A stretch of DNA of 41,532 bases from Leptolyngbya iicbica LK (GTDB lineage: Bacteria; Cyanobacteriota; Cyanobacteriia; Phormidesmidales; Phormidesmidaceae): assembly GCF_004212215.1 (NCBI RefSeq), contig NZ_QVFV01000002.1, positions 127,711-169,242 on the forward strand. Reading direction: 5' to 3'. Made by a program: the position numbers and the translations under genes. The notes below the pieces were generated by a model. The model was not told the origin of the DNA. It searched no databases and was given only the letters and a program-made list of their open reading frames with translations. Positions 6,485 through 14,389 of this stretch are shown one piece after another (the first letter of the stretch is position 1; each line of letters begins with the position of its first letter).

Positions 6485-8977
6485 TCAAATCAAAATTCCG
6501 TGGGGCGCAGTGCGTCCGTGCAGAGCATCGCACTCTGGCGGGCTGAACCACTCCTCTAGCAAGGCTCCGGTAATCTGGGCGACTTCCGCCACAATGTGTG
6601 CCCAGGTGCAGCGGTTGATGAATAACATGCCGTCTTTGTCGAGGGTGCCGCCCTGATTCACAAAGCCGAGGCAGCGGGTTTGCCGAAAGCCCGTGTGCAA
6701 GGACTGCAAGGTGCCCAGCATCGGGGCCGGTCGCGTATGGGTGACGAAAATGCGGGCCAAGACGTTGGCGGGATACAGCGACTGCACCGTCTCAGCGGCG
6801 GTGACGTGGGCCAGTTCGCCCGCATCGCGGGGAATGCGGAAGCGACCGGGCTCCAGCATATAAACGACAGAGTGGGGCAGCTGGCGATCGCGCATCCGTT
6901 GCGACGCCTTCAGCACTTCCTCTAGCTGATAGCTGCCGATCGCCGTCAAAATCAACTCGGCGCGATCTGGTTCGTATCCCGCCCAATCTAGACGCAGCGC
7001 CCCCTGGTCAAGCAGCTGAGCCGTTTCTTCGGGCGTCAACAGGTCCGCCACGTCGCGCTTCGGCACCACCATCGACCAAAACTGGCCGTGGGTTTGATAG
7101 GCCTGGTGGGTCAGCGCCCGGGCGGAGTTATAGTCCGCCGCAAACAGGACGCGAGACACGTCGCTGGCCTCGTTCAGCATGGCCTCCGCCATCATGGGGT
7201 CCTGGTGGGACTGTTCATTTTTGCCGTTTTCCCAGGTGTGAGAGGTCAGCACCAGGGGAATCGAGAGCCAGCCGTTGTCGATGCCCAGCTCCTGGCGGTG
7301 CTTGGTGAAAATAATTTCCTGGCGCATCGCCCCGTGCATCTTGGCGGCAAAGGCTTCGTAGCTGGCGATCAGGCTGATGCCGCCTTTGTTGGCGAGGGCA
7401 GCGCAGGCGATCGCTTCCTCATTTAACGCCGTAATCACGGCCCCATCCAGGGTTTCGGGAATGCCGTCTTCGGGCTCTGTCACCCGAAACTTGAGATAGT
7501 CCAGCGTTTGCTGCAGTCGGTTGGACTTCATCTCGTCGGGATTGCCCACCCGTGGCCGCAGTTGGGGATTGGCCTTGACCGTCGCCAGGAATTGGGCATC
7601 CACCGCTTGCATGGGTTGGGCCGTCTGCCAGGTGTCGGGATTGGCGCGATCGCCCGCAATTGATCGATACTCCGGCTCTGGCACTTCGGACAGACTGACC
7701 TGACGATGCACCAGGGGATGATCTTTCTCTTGGGGACGCTGCTGCTGCTCGTGAGTTTGCAGTTGCGCGATCGCGCTTTCCAATTCCGCTAGCGGCACCC
7801 ACAGCTTACGGGTGTGCTCATTGAAAAGCTGGGCCATTTCCGCATCTTGATGGGGATTGCCGCCCAGGGGCAGATTGTGGGCCAGATTTTCCCCCGCGTT
7901 AAAGAAGCCTGCGCCCTTGTCCGCGACCGCAATGCCGTAGGGGAGATTGGCGGGATAGGTCGCTTCATCCAGGGCGATCGCTTCGGTTTCCGCTGCTAGC
8001 CGCGTTTCCATTTCCAAAATTAGCCAGACAAACGCCGCCGGATCGCGCCCGTCAATCACAATCGGGTCGAAATGGTTCAGCTCCAAATGCTGCTGAAACC
8101 ACTCGGTGCCGCCCTTTTGCGCCATGGTGCTGCGCTGATCGATGCGGCGACCGTTGTTGATCATGATGGGCAGGGCGTTGCCGCAGTCTTGGTCGCGCCA
8201 CCAGCGGGGTACCCAGTCGCTGCCGCGCTGCTCCTCAAACGCACCATCGCTGAGGAAGGTGACCAGCGTTTCCCCCGGCAGCGGCATGTGAACGTACTCC
8301 AACTGGGCAAAGCCGAGGTAGCCGCCCTCCGCGATGCCCCCCGCCGTGTGGGGATTGACGTGACTGCCCAGGGGCGAAGCTTGCTTACCCTGGTCGTTGA
8401 GTTGGTAGGAGTAAAAGTCCTGCACGTAGCGGGTCAGCCCTGCGTCCGTCAGCTTGGACTCGCCGTCGTGCTGGCGGTAGCGCTCAGCATGGACGCCCAG
8501 CAGATTATCCACCAGCAGATTGACCGAATCGATCGCCGACACACAATGCCCCTGCCCCATCAGCCAACTGCGAGTCTCCGCCGTGATCGCGTTCGCCCCC
8601 AAATACCCCACATAAGCGGGCACCATATTGAGAGAGCCGCCCGTGTGGCCTTCGGGCTTGGTCTTGAAATCTTCGGCTTGCAGGTCGCGGCCGTCGGTAT
8701 ACACGGCGTTGGCATACACCTCATGCACCACGAGCCACATGCCCGCATTGGCCACTCGATCCAGGGCATATAGCTGGTCAAATAATCGCTCTCGCCAGTC
8801 TTCGCCGTGCTCTAGCACTAAACGATCGGCCAGCTCAAACACGCGCATCTGGGTGACGAGATCGTGCTCGATCGCGCCATACCCCGCTGCCCAGCGATTG
8901 GCCAGGGGATAGCGATCGCGATATTGCTCCGCCCAGTCAGCCGTGCGGTACGTTTCGGGAAGCGTAGTCTGTGGCAT
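6485..8977 (-). CDS. phosphoketolase family protein (XFP-like, atypical cyanobacterial type)
   Basis: The 830-residue length fits phosphoketolases, thiamine-diphosphate enzymes that split xylulose-5-P or fructose-6-P to acetyl-phosphate. The N-terminal domain has EGHTGGSLNMVPAYVGYLG and MGQGHC. It also has a ThDP/Mg-binding-like stretch SDGAFEEQRGSDW...NALPIMINNGRRID, where SDG replaces the usual GDG. The C-terminal part has a transketolase-like segment (SLIASYEAF, then LVLTSHTWENGKNEQSHQDP). From memory this is the divergent 'second' cyanobacterial type, in which classical XFP active-site segments differ, so catalysis on xylulose-5-P is not certain. ATG 8977 is first in frame, without an obvious ribosome site. 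It is the first gene of a two-gene unit with the GH13 enzyme. Confidence 0.8.
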   Translation of the reverse strand: MPQTTLPETYRTADWAEQYRDRYPLANRWAAGYGAIEHDLVTQMRVFELADRLVLEHGEDWRERLFDQLYALDRVANAGMWLVVHEVYANAVYTDGRDLQAEDFKTKPEGHTGGSLNMVPAYVGYLGANAITAETRSWLMGQGHCVSAIDSVNLLVDNLLGVHAERYRQHDGESKLTDAGLTRYVQDFYSYQLNDQGKQASPLGSHVNPHTAGGIAEGGYLGFAQLEYVHMPLPGETLVTFLSDGAFEEQRGSDWVPRWWRDQDCGNALPIMINNGRRIDQRSTMAQKGGTEWFQQHLELNHFDPIVIDGRDPAAFVWLILEMETRLAAETEAIALDEATYPANLPYGIAVADKGAGFFNAGENLAHNLPLGGNPHQDAEMAQLFNEHTRKLWVPLAELESAIAQLQTHEQQQRPQEKDHPLVHRQVSLSEVPEPEYRSIAGDRANPDTWQTAQPMQAVDAQFLATVKANPQLRPRVGNPDEMKSNRLQQTLDYLKFRVTEPEDGIPETLDGAVITALNEEAIACAALANKGGISLIASYEAFAAKMHGAMRQEIIFTKHRQELGIDNGWLSIPLVLTSHTWENGKNEQSHQDPMMAEAMLNEASDVSRVLFAADYNSARALTHQAYQTHGQFWSMVVPKRDVADLLTPEETAQLLDQGALRLDWAGYEPDRAELILTAIGSYQLEEVLKASQRMRDRQLPHSVVYMLEPGRFRIPRDAGELAHVTAAETVQSLYPANVLARIFVTHTRPAPMLGTLQSLHTGFRQTRCLGFVNQGGTLDKDGMLFINRCTWAHIVAEVAQITGALLEEWFSPPECDALHGRTAPHGILI

Positions 8978-9039
8978 AGCAATGGAGGGATATCAACAAA
9001 CGAAAGAGAGGGGACTTAGTGAATAGCGACACAACCGGC

Positions 9040-9438
9040 TCATGGAGTCCGACTGGCCGCCTGTGAATTCGCGGCTTGAAAATCGGTACAGTCACTCGCT
9101 TCGGGGGTGAGCACCTGCACCGGATTGACCGCACAGGGCAGAAACCGATTGGCATTGAAGTACTGACAATGGCGGCAGGGTAAATCGGGGTTTAAAAGTG
9201 ACGATAATGGCTTGCCGGTTTGGCCACGGGTAGGCGGCGCTAACGACGGCTTTGATTGACGCAGGCTGAGCAGCAGCAAAACCAGGCTGCTTAACAATAC
9301 GAGGAACCCAATGGACGCAGACCAGCCATCATTGGCCACTGAAGAGGGTGGCTCAACCGGCTCCGGGCGCGAAATTTCGGAGGGAATTTGGGTGAAGTAA
9401 TAGTAGTGAGAAAATAAGGGGGAATTCGGCTGACTCAT
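9040..9438 (-). CDS. single-pass membrane protein with cyanobacterial Cys-motif tail
   Basis: I choose ATG 9438 over the TTG at 9444, giving 132 residues. A Pro-rich N-terminus is followed by one hydrophobic helix (about residues 42-62). The C-terminal domain has CRHCQYFNANRFLPCAVNP then an 'EASDCTDF' ending, giving four Cys (CxxC...C...C). The pattern 'C..C.(F/Y)F.....L.CAV.P..vLt..a.DC.DF' recurs in many short cyanobacterial proteins, some soluble and some membrane-anchored. The four Cys could bind a metal or form disulfides. No function is known to me. It lies just upstream of the phosphoketolase gene (62 bases) in the same direction and might be part of that transcript. Confidence 0.6.
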   Translation of the reverse strand: MSQPNSPLFSHYYYFTQIPSEISRPEPVEPPSSVANDGWSASIGFLVLLSSLVLLLLSLRQSKPSLAPPTRGQTGKPLSSLLNPDLPCRHCQYFNANRFLPCAVNPVQVLTPEASDCTDFQAANSQAASRTP

Positions 9439-9658
9439 AGTCAAATTTCAGGAATAACAACGCGGATCTTCTAAAGAACGAAACTCAACCTTTGCTGACT
9501 AAATCGAGTAACTAAATTGAGTAAGGATCATAAAACTGCAAAAGATTAAGAGAATCTAATATCAAGTAACTGTTGATGACTCTGTTCGCTTCACTAAAAA
9601 GCAGATCTGTAAATACATAGGGATCACCGCATGCCGCCCTCGTATTCGCAATTGATAA

Positions 9659-9985
9659 ACCTCATCCAGATTCAGAAGTGGAGTATTAGCATCTGCTCGA
9701 ACCTCACCGCCTGCGGCACCTCTCCTCCTGTACCTGTTTAGCGTCAACACGCTCATTCAGAACTGAATCCCCTCCTGGGAGGGACAAAGGGGTGGGTCGG
9801 CCCTGTGCTCAAGGGGGTAAACCCACCCCGCCCTGCTGGCACCCCTCCAGTGGAGGGGATCTTGCGGAACGCTAAACACATACCTCCTTCTCAAGGAGAG
9901 GTTTAATAAGACTCTGGCTGCTCTCCTTGAGAAGAAGAGGCTAGGAGAGGTTTTCCCGAATCTGCAAAACTCCAGTTTTCAAATT
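9659..9985. repeat. dispersed repeat, copy 1, interrupted by a second element
   Basis: This is one of three copies of a repeat whose ends read CCTCACCGCCTGCGGCACC and GGCTAGGTGAGGTT, with AAGGAGAGG/CCTCTCCTT stems between. Copy 2 is at 20837-20998 in the opposite orientation; copy 3 is at 26557-26712. Similarity with copy 2 extends outward (CCTCATC.AG.TTCAG.AGTGGAGT on one side, ACTCCAGTTT on the other). Without the 154-bp insertion this copy would be about 170 bp, similar to the others. No reading frame here looks coding. Confidence 0.75.
9730..9883. mobile_element. 154-bp MITE-like element inserted in the dispersed repeat
   Basis: The element has 15-bp terminal inverted repeats: GTACCTGTTTAGCGT (9730-9744) and ACGCTAAACACATAC (9869-9883), 13 of 15 pairing. 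The interior is also roughly symmetric (CCCCTCC.GGGAGGG, GGGGTGGGT and ACCCACCCC, CCCCTCC.GGAGGGG), so the whole unit could fold into a long hairpin. It is flanked by CTCCTCCT (9722-9729) and CTCCTTCT (9884-9891), 7 of 8 identical, as expected of an 8-bp target duplication. Comparison with copy 2 of the host repeat shows an uninterrupted site (CACCTCTCCTTCTCAAGG). It encodes no protein. Confidence 0.75.
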
Positions 9986-10199
9986 GGACTTAGTTTAAAT
10001 AGCGAACGCAAAAGAAATCTAGACTGACTTTGCGAATCGAAAAATCCGAATATTTAGCTAATCAGCTTTGCTAGAAGCTTAAGGATTCCTAACAGAGAAC
10101 GAATCTACCTTGTGGCGTAAACAAACGCTCCAAAAGATAGAAGTCAACACCATGGGCAACTCGCTAATTTAGGAAGTAGAGAAGCACGTCAAAGAATTT

Positions 10200-11363
10200 A
10201 TGCAATTACTTTCCCAATCAGAATTTAAACGGTTGAGTCAGTCAGCGAGCGACTATTCCACCTCAATATTTCTGCCGACTCATAAAGCAGGGCCTGAGAT
10301 CCAGCAAGATTCCATTCGTCTCAAAAACTTGTTGAATGAGGCGCAAGAAGCTTTAACGGCGGCCGGGCTAGACTCCGCATCGGCGAAGCAAATGCTGACC
10401 CCCGGCTTTGAGCTGCTGGACAATCAGATGTTTTGGCGGCACCAAAGCCACGGTTTGGCGCTGTTTTTTACGCCCGAGTCAATGCAGTATTACCGCTTGC
10501 CGCTGCCGTTCGAGTCTCTGGTTAGCGTCGGCGATCGCTTTCACCTCAAGCCCTTGCTGCCGCTCTTCTTTAGCGATCGCTATTTCTACATTCTGGCGTT
10601 GAGCCAGAATCAGGTGCGGCTGTTTCAATCCACGCGCTATCGCATCAGCGAAGTCGAGCTAGAAGGCGTGCCCACTAGCTTGGCAGAGGCCCTGAAATAT
10701 GACGATCCGGAAGCCCAACTCCAGTATCACTCCGGTGGGGGCGATGGCAGCACGCCTACTTATCACGGCCAAGGCACCAGCGGCACCGATGACAAAGACG
10801 CGATCCGGCGCTTTTTGGCCAAGGTGAGCAAAGGGCTGCATCCCTATCTCAACGAAGAGTCCGCACCTTTAGTGCTAGCCTCGGTGGAGTACTTGCAGCC
10901 GATCTATCACGACGTCAGCGATTATCCCCATCTAATGGCTGAGGGCATCACCCAAAATCCTGATGTGGCGGACCCAGAAGATCTCCGCCAGGCGGCTTGG
11001 GAGCACGTATCAACGCTAATTGAGCAGTCTCATCAAGCAGCGCTGGAGCAATATCACTCCCTTGCGGGTACTGGCAAAGCCAGCGATCGCCTGCCCGAAC
11101 TGCTCAAAGCGGCCTGTCGCGGCCAGGTAGATACGCTGTTCACCAAAACTAACAGCCACTGCTGGGGGCAGTTTGATCGCCAATCTGGACAGCTCGAACA
11201 ACACCCGCAGCCCCAACCTGATGATGAAGATCTGCTCGATCTGGCTGCCGTCCAAACTTTTTTGCAAGGGGGCGATGTGTACTTGCTGAACGAGGCCGAC
11301 ATGCCCACCGACGCCCCGGTCGCTGCCGTCTATCGCTACGGTATTCCGGCGGAAGTAGGGTAG
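10200..11363 (+). CDS. baeRF-like protein (bacterial archaeo-eukaryotic release factor family)
   Basis: The 387-residue soluble protein begins MQLLSQSEFKRLSQS followed by YSTSIFLPTHKAGPEIQQD. It has a central 'HLKPLLPLFFSDRYFYILALSQNQVRLFQSTRYRI' stretch and a 'VPTSLAEAL' turn. This order is what I associate with bacterial proteins related to eRF1/aRF1 (baeRF families). They are predicted to act on stalled ribosomes or hibernation states, but are essentially unstudied. The exact subfamily (3 or 7 are my guesses) needs profile comparison. A Gly/Ser/Thr/Asp-rich linker (about residues 178-200) separates the N-terminal two thirds from a helical middle. The ATG follows an AT-rich leader with no strong ribosome site. 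A BON-domain gene follows about 270 bases downstream. Confidence 0.7.
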   Translation: MQLLSQSEFKRLSQSASDYSTSIFLPTHKAGPEIQQDSIRLKNLLNEAQEALTAAGLDSASAKQMLTPGFELLDNQMFWRHQSHGLALFFTPESMQYYRLPLPFESLVSVGDRFHLKPLLPLFFSDRYFYILALSQNQVRLFQSTRYRISEVELEGVPTSLAEALKYDDPEAQLQYHSGGGDGSTPTYHGQGTSGTDDKDAIRRFLAKVSKGLHPYLNEESAPLVLASVEYLQPIYHDVSDYPHLMAEGITQNPDVADPEDLRQAAWEHVSTLIEQSHQAALEQYHSLAGTGKASDRLPELLKAACRGQVDTLFTKTNSHCWGQFDRQSGQLEQHPQPQPDDEDLLDLAAVQTFLQGGDVYLLNEADMPTDAPVAAVYRYGIPAEVG

Positions 11364-11634
11364 GCGCCCGCGAGATACCAGCGCCGCGTAACGGGGTGGG
11401 CAACATCGCGCAAAATTCCGCGATCGCCTCACCTCGTTTTTATTTTCTCCCTCGCGTTGAATCGGTCTCGTTTAGCGACCATGCCGGTCTTCTTCATCTG
11501 CTAGCCCAGCCATGTGATCTCACTGAAGGGGCAGACCGGCCAACGGCGATGCTGACTCAACCCGGGGGCGATCACAGGTGGACCCAGCCCATCCGTGCCT
11601 TTTATCAGGGCACGCGCCAGCGCACTCCTGAACT

Positions 11635-12057
11635 ATGCAGAACAAGGTAGATACCCTTATGAACTGGCAACACAATATTGTTTTCAACGACTGTGAATAC
11701 GAACCGGCCAATGAGAATCGGACCTACAGTCGCATGAAGCCAGGGCTGACCGATACCTACGATCGCGAACTCCGCGAAAAGGCCAGCATTCGAGGCAATC
11801 CGGTGCCGCCTGATTGTATGGGCGTTGAGGGGGAGTACGATCCCTTTGGGTTGGCCAAACGAGTGGCTAAAGCGTTAGACGAGCAACCCCAGACCGCCGA
11901 TATCAATACGCTCACCCTGAGACAAAAAGGCAACACCATCGTCTATGTAGGCCAGGTGTCGAATCAGCAAGCCTTGGATGCTGTGGTGGCGACGACTCAG
12001 CAAGTGGATGGCACCCATGCAGTGGCCACTGATCAGGTTAATGTGGCATCGTCGTGA
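11635..12057 (+). CDS. BON-domain protein (140 aa)
   Basis: The C-terminal half (about residues 88-138) reads NTLTLRQKGNTIVYVGQV then VVATTQQVDGTHAVATDQV, the beta-alpha-beta pattern of a BON domain. BON domains occur in OsmY/Kbp-type stress proteins and are thought to bind membranes or ligands. The N-terminal half is charged, with 'YSRMKPGLTDTYDRELREKA' and no signal peptide or lipobox, so export is not evident. ATG 11635 is first in frame; ATG 11659 would drop eight residues. It follows the baeRF-like gene in the same direction and could be co-expressed, though 270 bases separate them. Confidence 0.75.
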   Translation: MQNKVDTLMNWQHNIVFNDCEYEPANENRTYSRMKPGLTDTYDRELREKASIRGNPVPPDCMGVEGEYDPFGLAKRVAKALDEQPQTADINTLTLRQKGNTIVYVGQVSNQQALDAVVATTQQVDGTHAVATDQVNVASS

Positions 12058-12244
12058 TCGGTCTACGGCTAATCGGTGACTCTTTAGCGCTGTGACCGGA
12101 CTTTAGACGACTGAGCTTGGTGGGCGATCGCTTCAGCCAGAGAGTGGCTGGAAAATCGTATCCCCGATCGCTGAGGGGCAATCATGTCAGCTTCCGATGG
12201 GACTCTCAGACCACTCGGCCGCTAAACTGCAATCATCATCAAGG

Positions 12245-12263
12245 ACCCGGTCCCTGGCTGAGT
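12245..12263. repeat. half-copy of an ACCCGGTCCCTG repeat
   Basis: ACCCGGTCCCTGGCTGAGT here matches the left arm of the palindromic unit at 12343-12405 (ACCCGGTCCCTG-CTGAGT, one base gap). The partner arm is absent. Confidence 0.5.
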
Positions 12264-12342
12264 CTATTTTTAGAGCCATGGTCTATGAAGCCCCCGCTAC
12301 GCTCCAAACGATAAAAAAAATGTGATGTCCTTATTCAGACTG

Positions 12343-12405
12343 AGGCACCCGGTCCCTGCTGAGTGACTCGGTACCCAAAGGTCACAACCAAGGGACCAGG
12401 TGCCT
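12343..12405. repeat. 63-bp inverted-repeat unit
   Basis: AGGCACCCGGTCCCT (12343-12357) pairs with AGGGACCAGGTGCCT (12391-12405) at 14 of 15 positions around a 33-base centre. A related single arm lies at 12245-12263. The stretch 12058-12513, which has no gene, is occupied mainly by these repeats. Confidence 0.7.
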
Positions 12406-12513
12406 GGAGCGATCGGATGGGGGTATTTTCAGGGCAATTCTCTGAAGTAGGACTACCAAACCCGTTTCTCCCCACCCCCCAGTTCTAAACACCTAATTCC
12501 CAAAACCCATCCC

Positions 12514-12828
12514 TCATGCCTGAGTTAAGCGATAGATCGCGCTCTCCAGGGCGTCCAGAACCACAGGCTTGGACATGTGTCGTTGAAAACCAGCGTCGAT
12601 CGCGGCTTCGATATCGCTTTGGGAAGCGTAGCCCGAGATAGCGATCGCGGGCACATTGCCCCCGGTCTCGGCGGGGCGCGATCGCACTTCGCGCATCAGG
12701 TCATAGCCATTCATATCGGGTAGGCCAATGTCGCTGAGCATGACGTCGATGGTTTCGCTCTCCAGGATTTCTCAGGCAGCGGTGGCAGGCGACACTGCTA
12801 AGCGATCGCCCACAGGAGCAATCAGCTC
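12514..12828 (-). pseudogene. decayed response-regulator receiver domain
   Basis: The open part from ATG 12741 encodes 75 residues: MLSDIGLPDMNGYDLM, then IAISGYASQSD, then a MSKPV segment. This is a receiver domain's phospho-Asp strand, the Ser/Thr switch and the Lys-Pro strand. The frame continues upstream as EILESETIDVMLSDIG, the expected preceding helix and strand. A TGA stop (12772-12774) interrupts it, and another stop lies at 12829-12831. The first beta strand with the acidic pair is therefore missing. It looks like the C-terminal remnant of a hybrid kinase or regulator, degraded by a nonsense change and truncation. A short expressed fragment starting at 12741 cannot be excluded. Confidence 0.7.
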
Positions 12829-13073
12829 TTAGCGAGAAGACAATTCAACCCAAAGTTAGTTTGAGATTTCTCAAAGACTATAAATCTCAAAACATGATCA
12901 CAACCTCTTCGAATCTTTCTGGCACCAATGAGAAGCCCTCAATTAAGACTGTTCATGGATTAAAAACGCTAGAAGACTGATTTTTATTTTTCCGAAATGT
13001 TCCTGTTGGCTGATGATGTCGATCAGTTCTTTTTTCTAAGCTAAATCCATGTCGAAAATATGAGGAATATCAC

Positions 13074-13256
13074 ATGGGTATTCAAGAAAGAGTTGAAGCA
13101 ACTGCCAAGAATCTAGAAGGCAAAGCAAGAGAAGCCGTCGGTGAAGCTACAGGCGACCAATCTACAAAAGCTGAAGGTAAAGCTCAACAAGGCGAAGCTA
13201 AGGTCGAGCACGCGAAGGAAGACGTGAAAGACCAGGCTAAGAAAGCGATCGACTAA
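13074..13256 (+). CDS. CsbD family stress protein (copy 2)
   Basis: This 60-residue CsbD protein, MGIQERVEATAKN..., differs from copy 1 at 2198-2380 by scattered substitutions only and has the same length. The core reads EGKAREAVGEATGD then KAEGKAQQ, and the charged C-terminal helix ends AKKAID. A good ribosome site (GAGGAA) precedes the ATG and a strong terminator follows at 13277-13302, so it is probably a monocistronic stress gene. An AT-rich region of about 240 bases upstream presumably carries its promoter. Confidence 0.9.
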   Translation: MGIQERVEATAKNLEGKAREAVGEATGDQSTKAEGKAQQGEAKVEHAKEDVKDQAKKAID

Positions 13257-13276
13257 TCGCAGAGAGTCTTGTAAAA

Positions 13277-13302
13277 GGAGCAGAAAAACTGCTCCTTTTT
13301 TT
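13277..13302 (+). terminator. rho-independent terminator after csbD copy 2
   Basis: GGAGCAG / CTGCTCC gives a perfect 7-bp stem with an AAAAA loop and is followed by seven T. Confidence 0.9.
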
Positions 13303-13483
13303 GTTGATATGGTTGTCACTCCGTACTGAAGATAGACGAAGTGACCTGCCAAATGTGAGCGATCGGTCAATCGAATGATTGCTCAAAATATTGTTTAAAT
13401 TGCCGACTGAAAGCAAGGCATGAGCATAACCATAGTCTGGCTAAACCAGACTACCGTTAGAACCGCAAAGTGGGAGATAAATC

Positions 13484-14287
13484 ATGGAATTAGGAATTAA
13501 CAATAAAGTCGCTGTAATCACTGGCGGCGACTCGGGTATTGGGCGAGCCACGGCAAAATTGCTGGCAGATGAAGGGGTGAAAATCGCGCTGCTGGACAAA
13601 ACGACCGAGCAGTTGCAAGCAACGGTAGCGGATATCAATAAAATCGGTGAAGCCTATCCCGTTCAGGCGGATCTGCGCAACTTGGATGAAGTCAAGGCGG
13701 CTAAAGATCAGGTTCTAGAAAAGTATGGCACGGTGGATATTTTGGTGAATTGTGCTGGCATTACTGGCGCCACGGGCGACTTTTTAGACATTAGTGATGA
13801 GGAGTGGCACGAGACCTTAGAAGTTGATTTGATGGCGGCGGTAAGAATGTGCCGCACCTTCATTCCCGTTATGCGAGATTCGGGCTGGGGCCGGGTGGTC
13901 TTAGTCGCTTCCGAAGATGCCGTCCAGCCCTACACCGACGAAATGCCCTATTGTGCGGCCAAAGCTGGCGTGTTGAATTTTGCCAAGAACCTGTCGAAAG
14001 CTTACGCCGAAGATGGTGTATTGGTGAATTCTGTTGCTCCTGCTTTTATCGCCACGCCGATGACCGATGCCATGATGGACCAGCGGGCGGAAAAAATGGA
14101 CACCAGCAAGGAGGAGGCGATCGCGACTTTCTTGAAAGAAAAACGCCCACATTTGGAGTTACAGCGTCGCGGCAAAGCCCAGGAAGTGGCCGCCGTCATC
14201 ACCTTTCTGTGTTCCCAACAATCTAGCTATGTGGTGGGAGCCAACTACCGCGTCGATGGCGGATCGGTCGCCAGCATTAGCTTGTAA
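13484..14287 (+). CDS. SDR family oxidoreductase
   Basis: This 267-residue classical short-chain dehydrogenase/reductase has the nucleotide-binding TGGDSGIG motif (residues 13-20), NCAG in place of NAG, and catalytic S143, Y156 and K160 (YCAAK). The C-terminus YVVGANYRVDGGS is standard. The residue after strand 2 is Asp (LLDKT), which suggests NAD(H) rather than NADP(H); that is inference. The sequence resembles 3-oxoacyl-ACP reductase/glucose dehydrogenase-like SDRs, but substrate cannot be assigned. GGGAG lies upstream of ATG 13484. It is convergent with the PAP2 gene, with a GC-rich hairpin at 14336-14357 between them. Confidence 0.9.
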   Translation: MELGINNKVAVITGGDSGIGRATAKLLADEGVKIALLDKTTEQLQATVADINKIGEAYPVQADLRNLDEVKAAKDQVLEKYGTVDILVNCAGITGATGDFLDISDEEWHETLEVDLMAAVRMCRTFIPVMRDSGWGRVVLVASEDAVQPYTDEMPYCAAKAGVLNFAKNLSKAYAEDGVLVNSVAPAFIATPMTDAMMDQRAEKMDTSKEEAIATFLKEKRPHLELQRRGKAQEVAAVITFLCSQQSSYVVGANYRVDGGSVASISL

Positions 14288-14335
14288 TTCATCGCGGGGG
14301 GATGGTTGCCCTGTTCGGTGGGGTGCGATCGCTGC

Positions 14336-14357
14336 TGGGGCTAACCGTTCAGCCCCA
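14336..14357. terminator. GC-rich hairpin between convergent genes
   Basis: TGGGGCT / AGCCCCA form a 7-bp perfect stem with an 8-base loop, between the ends of the SDR and PAP2 genes. No T run follows on either strand, so a terminator role is only suggested by position. Confidence 0.35.
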
Positions 14358-14389
14358 ATCGGGAATAATGATCTCCCGCGCCGCGCTGA

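Larger units (their letters stand above)
9445..10199. other. long intergenic region between the Cys-motif gene and the baeRF-like gene
   Basis: About 750 bases hold the nested repeats at 9659-9985 and otherwise AT-rich sequence. I see no convincing gene. The promoter of the plus-strand baeRF-like gene should lie between about 9990 and 10190, but no clear -10/-35 pair can be singled out. Confidence 0.6.

Noticed and set aside
8072-8773. 233-codon plus-strand open frame
   Set aside because: It is antisense to the phosphoketolase gene, which has clear family motifs in its own frame.
9562-9756. 64-codon minus-strand frame
   Set aside because: It spans the dispersed repeat and the inserted miniature element; its 'protein' is just repeat sequence.
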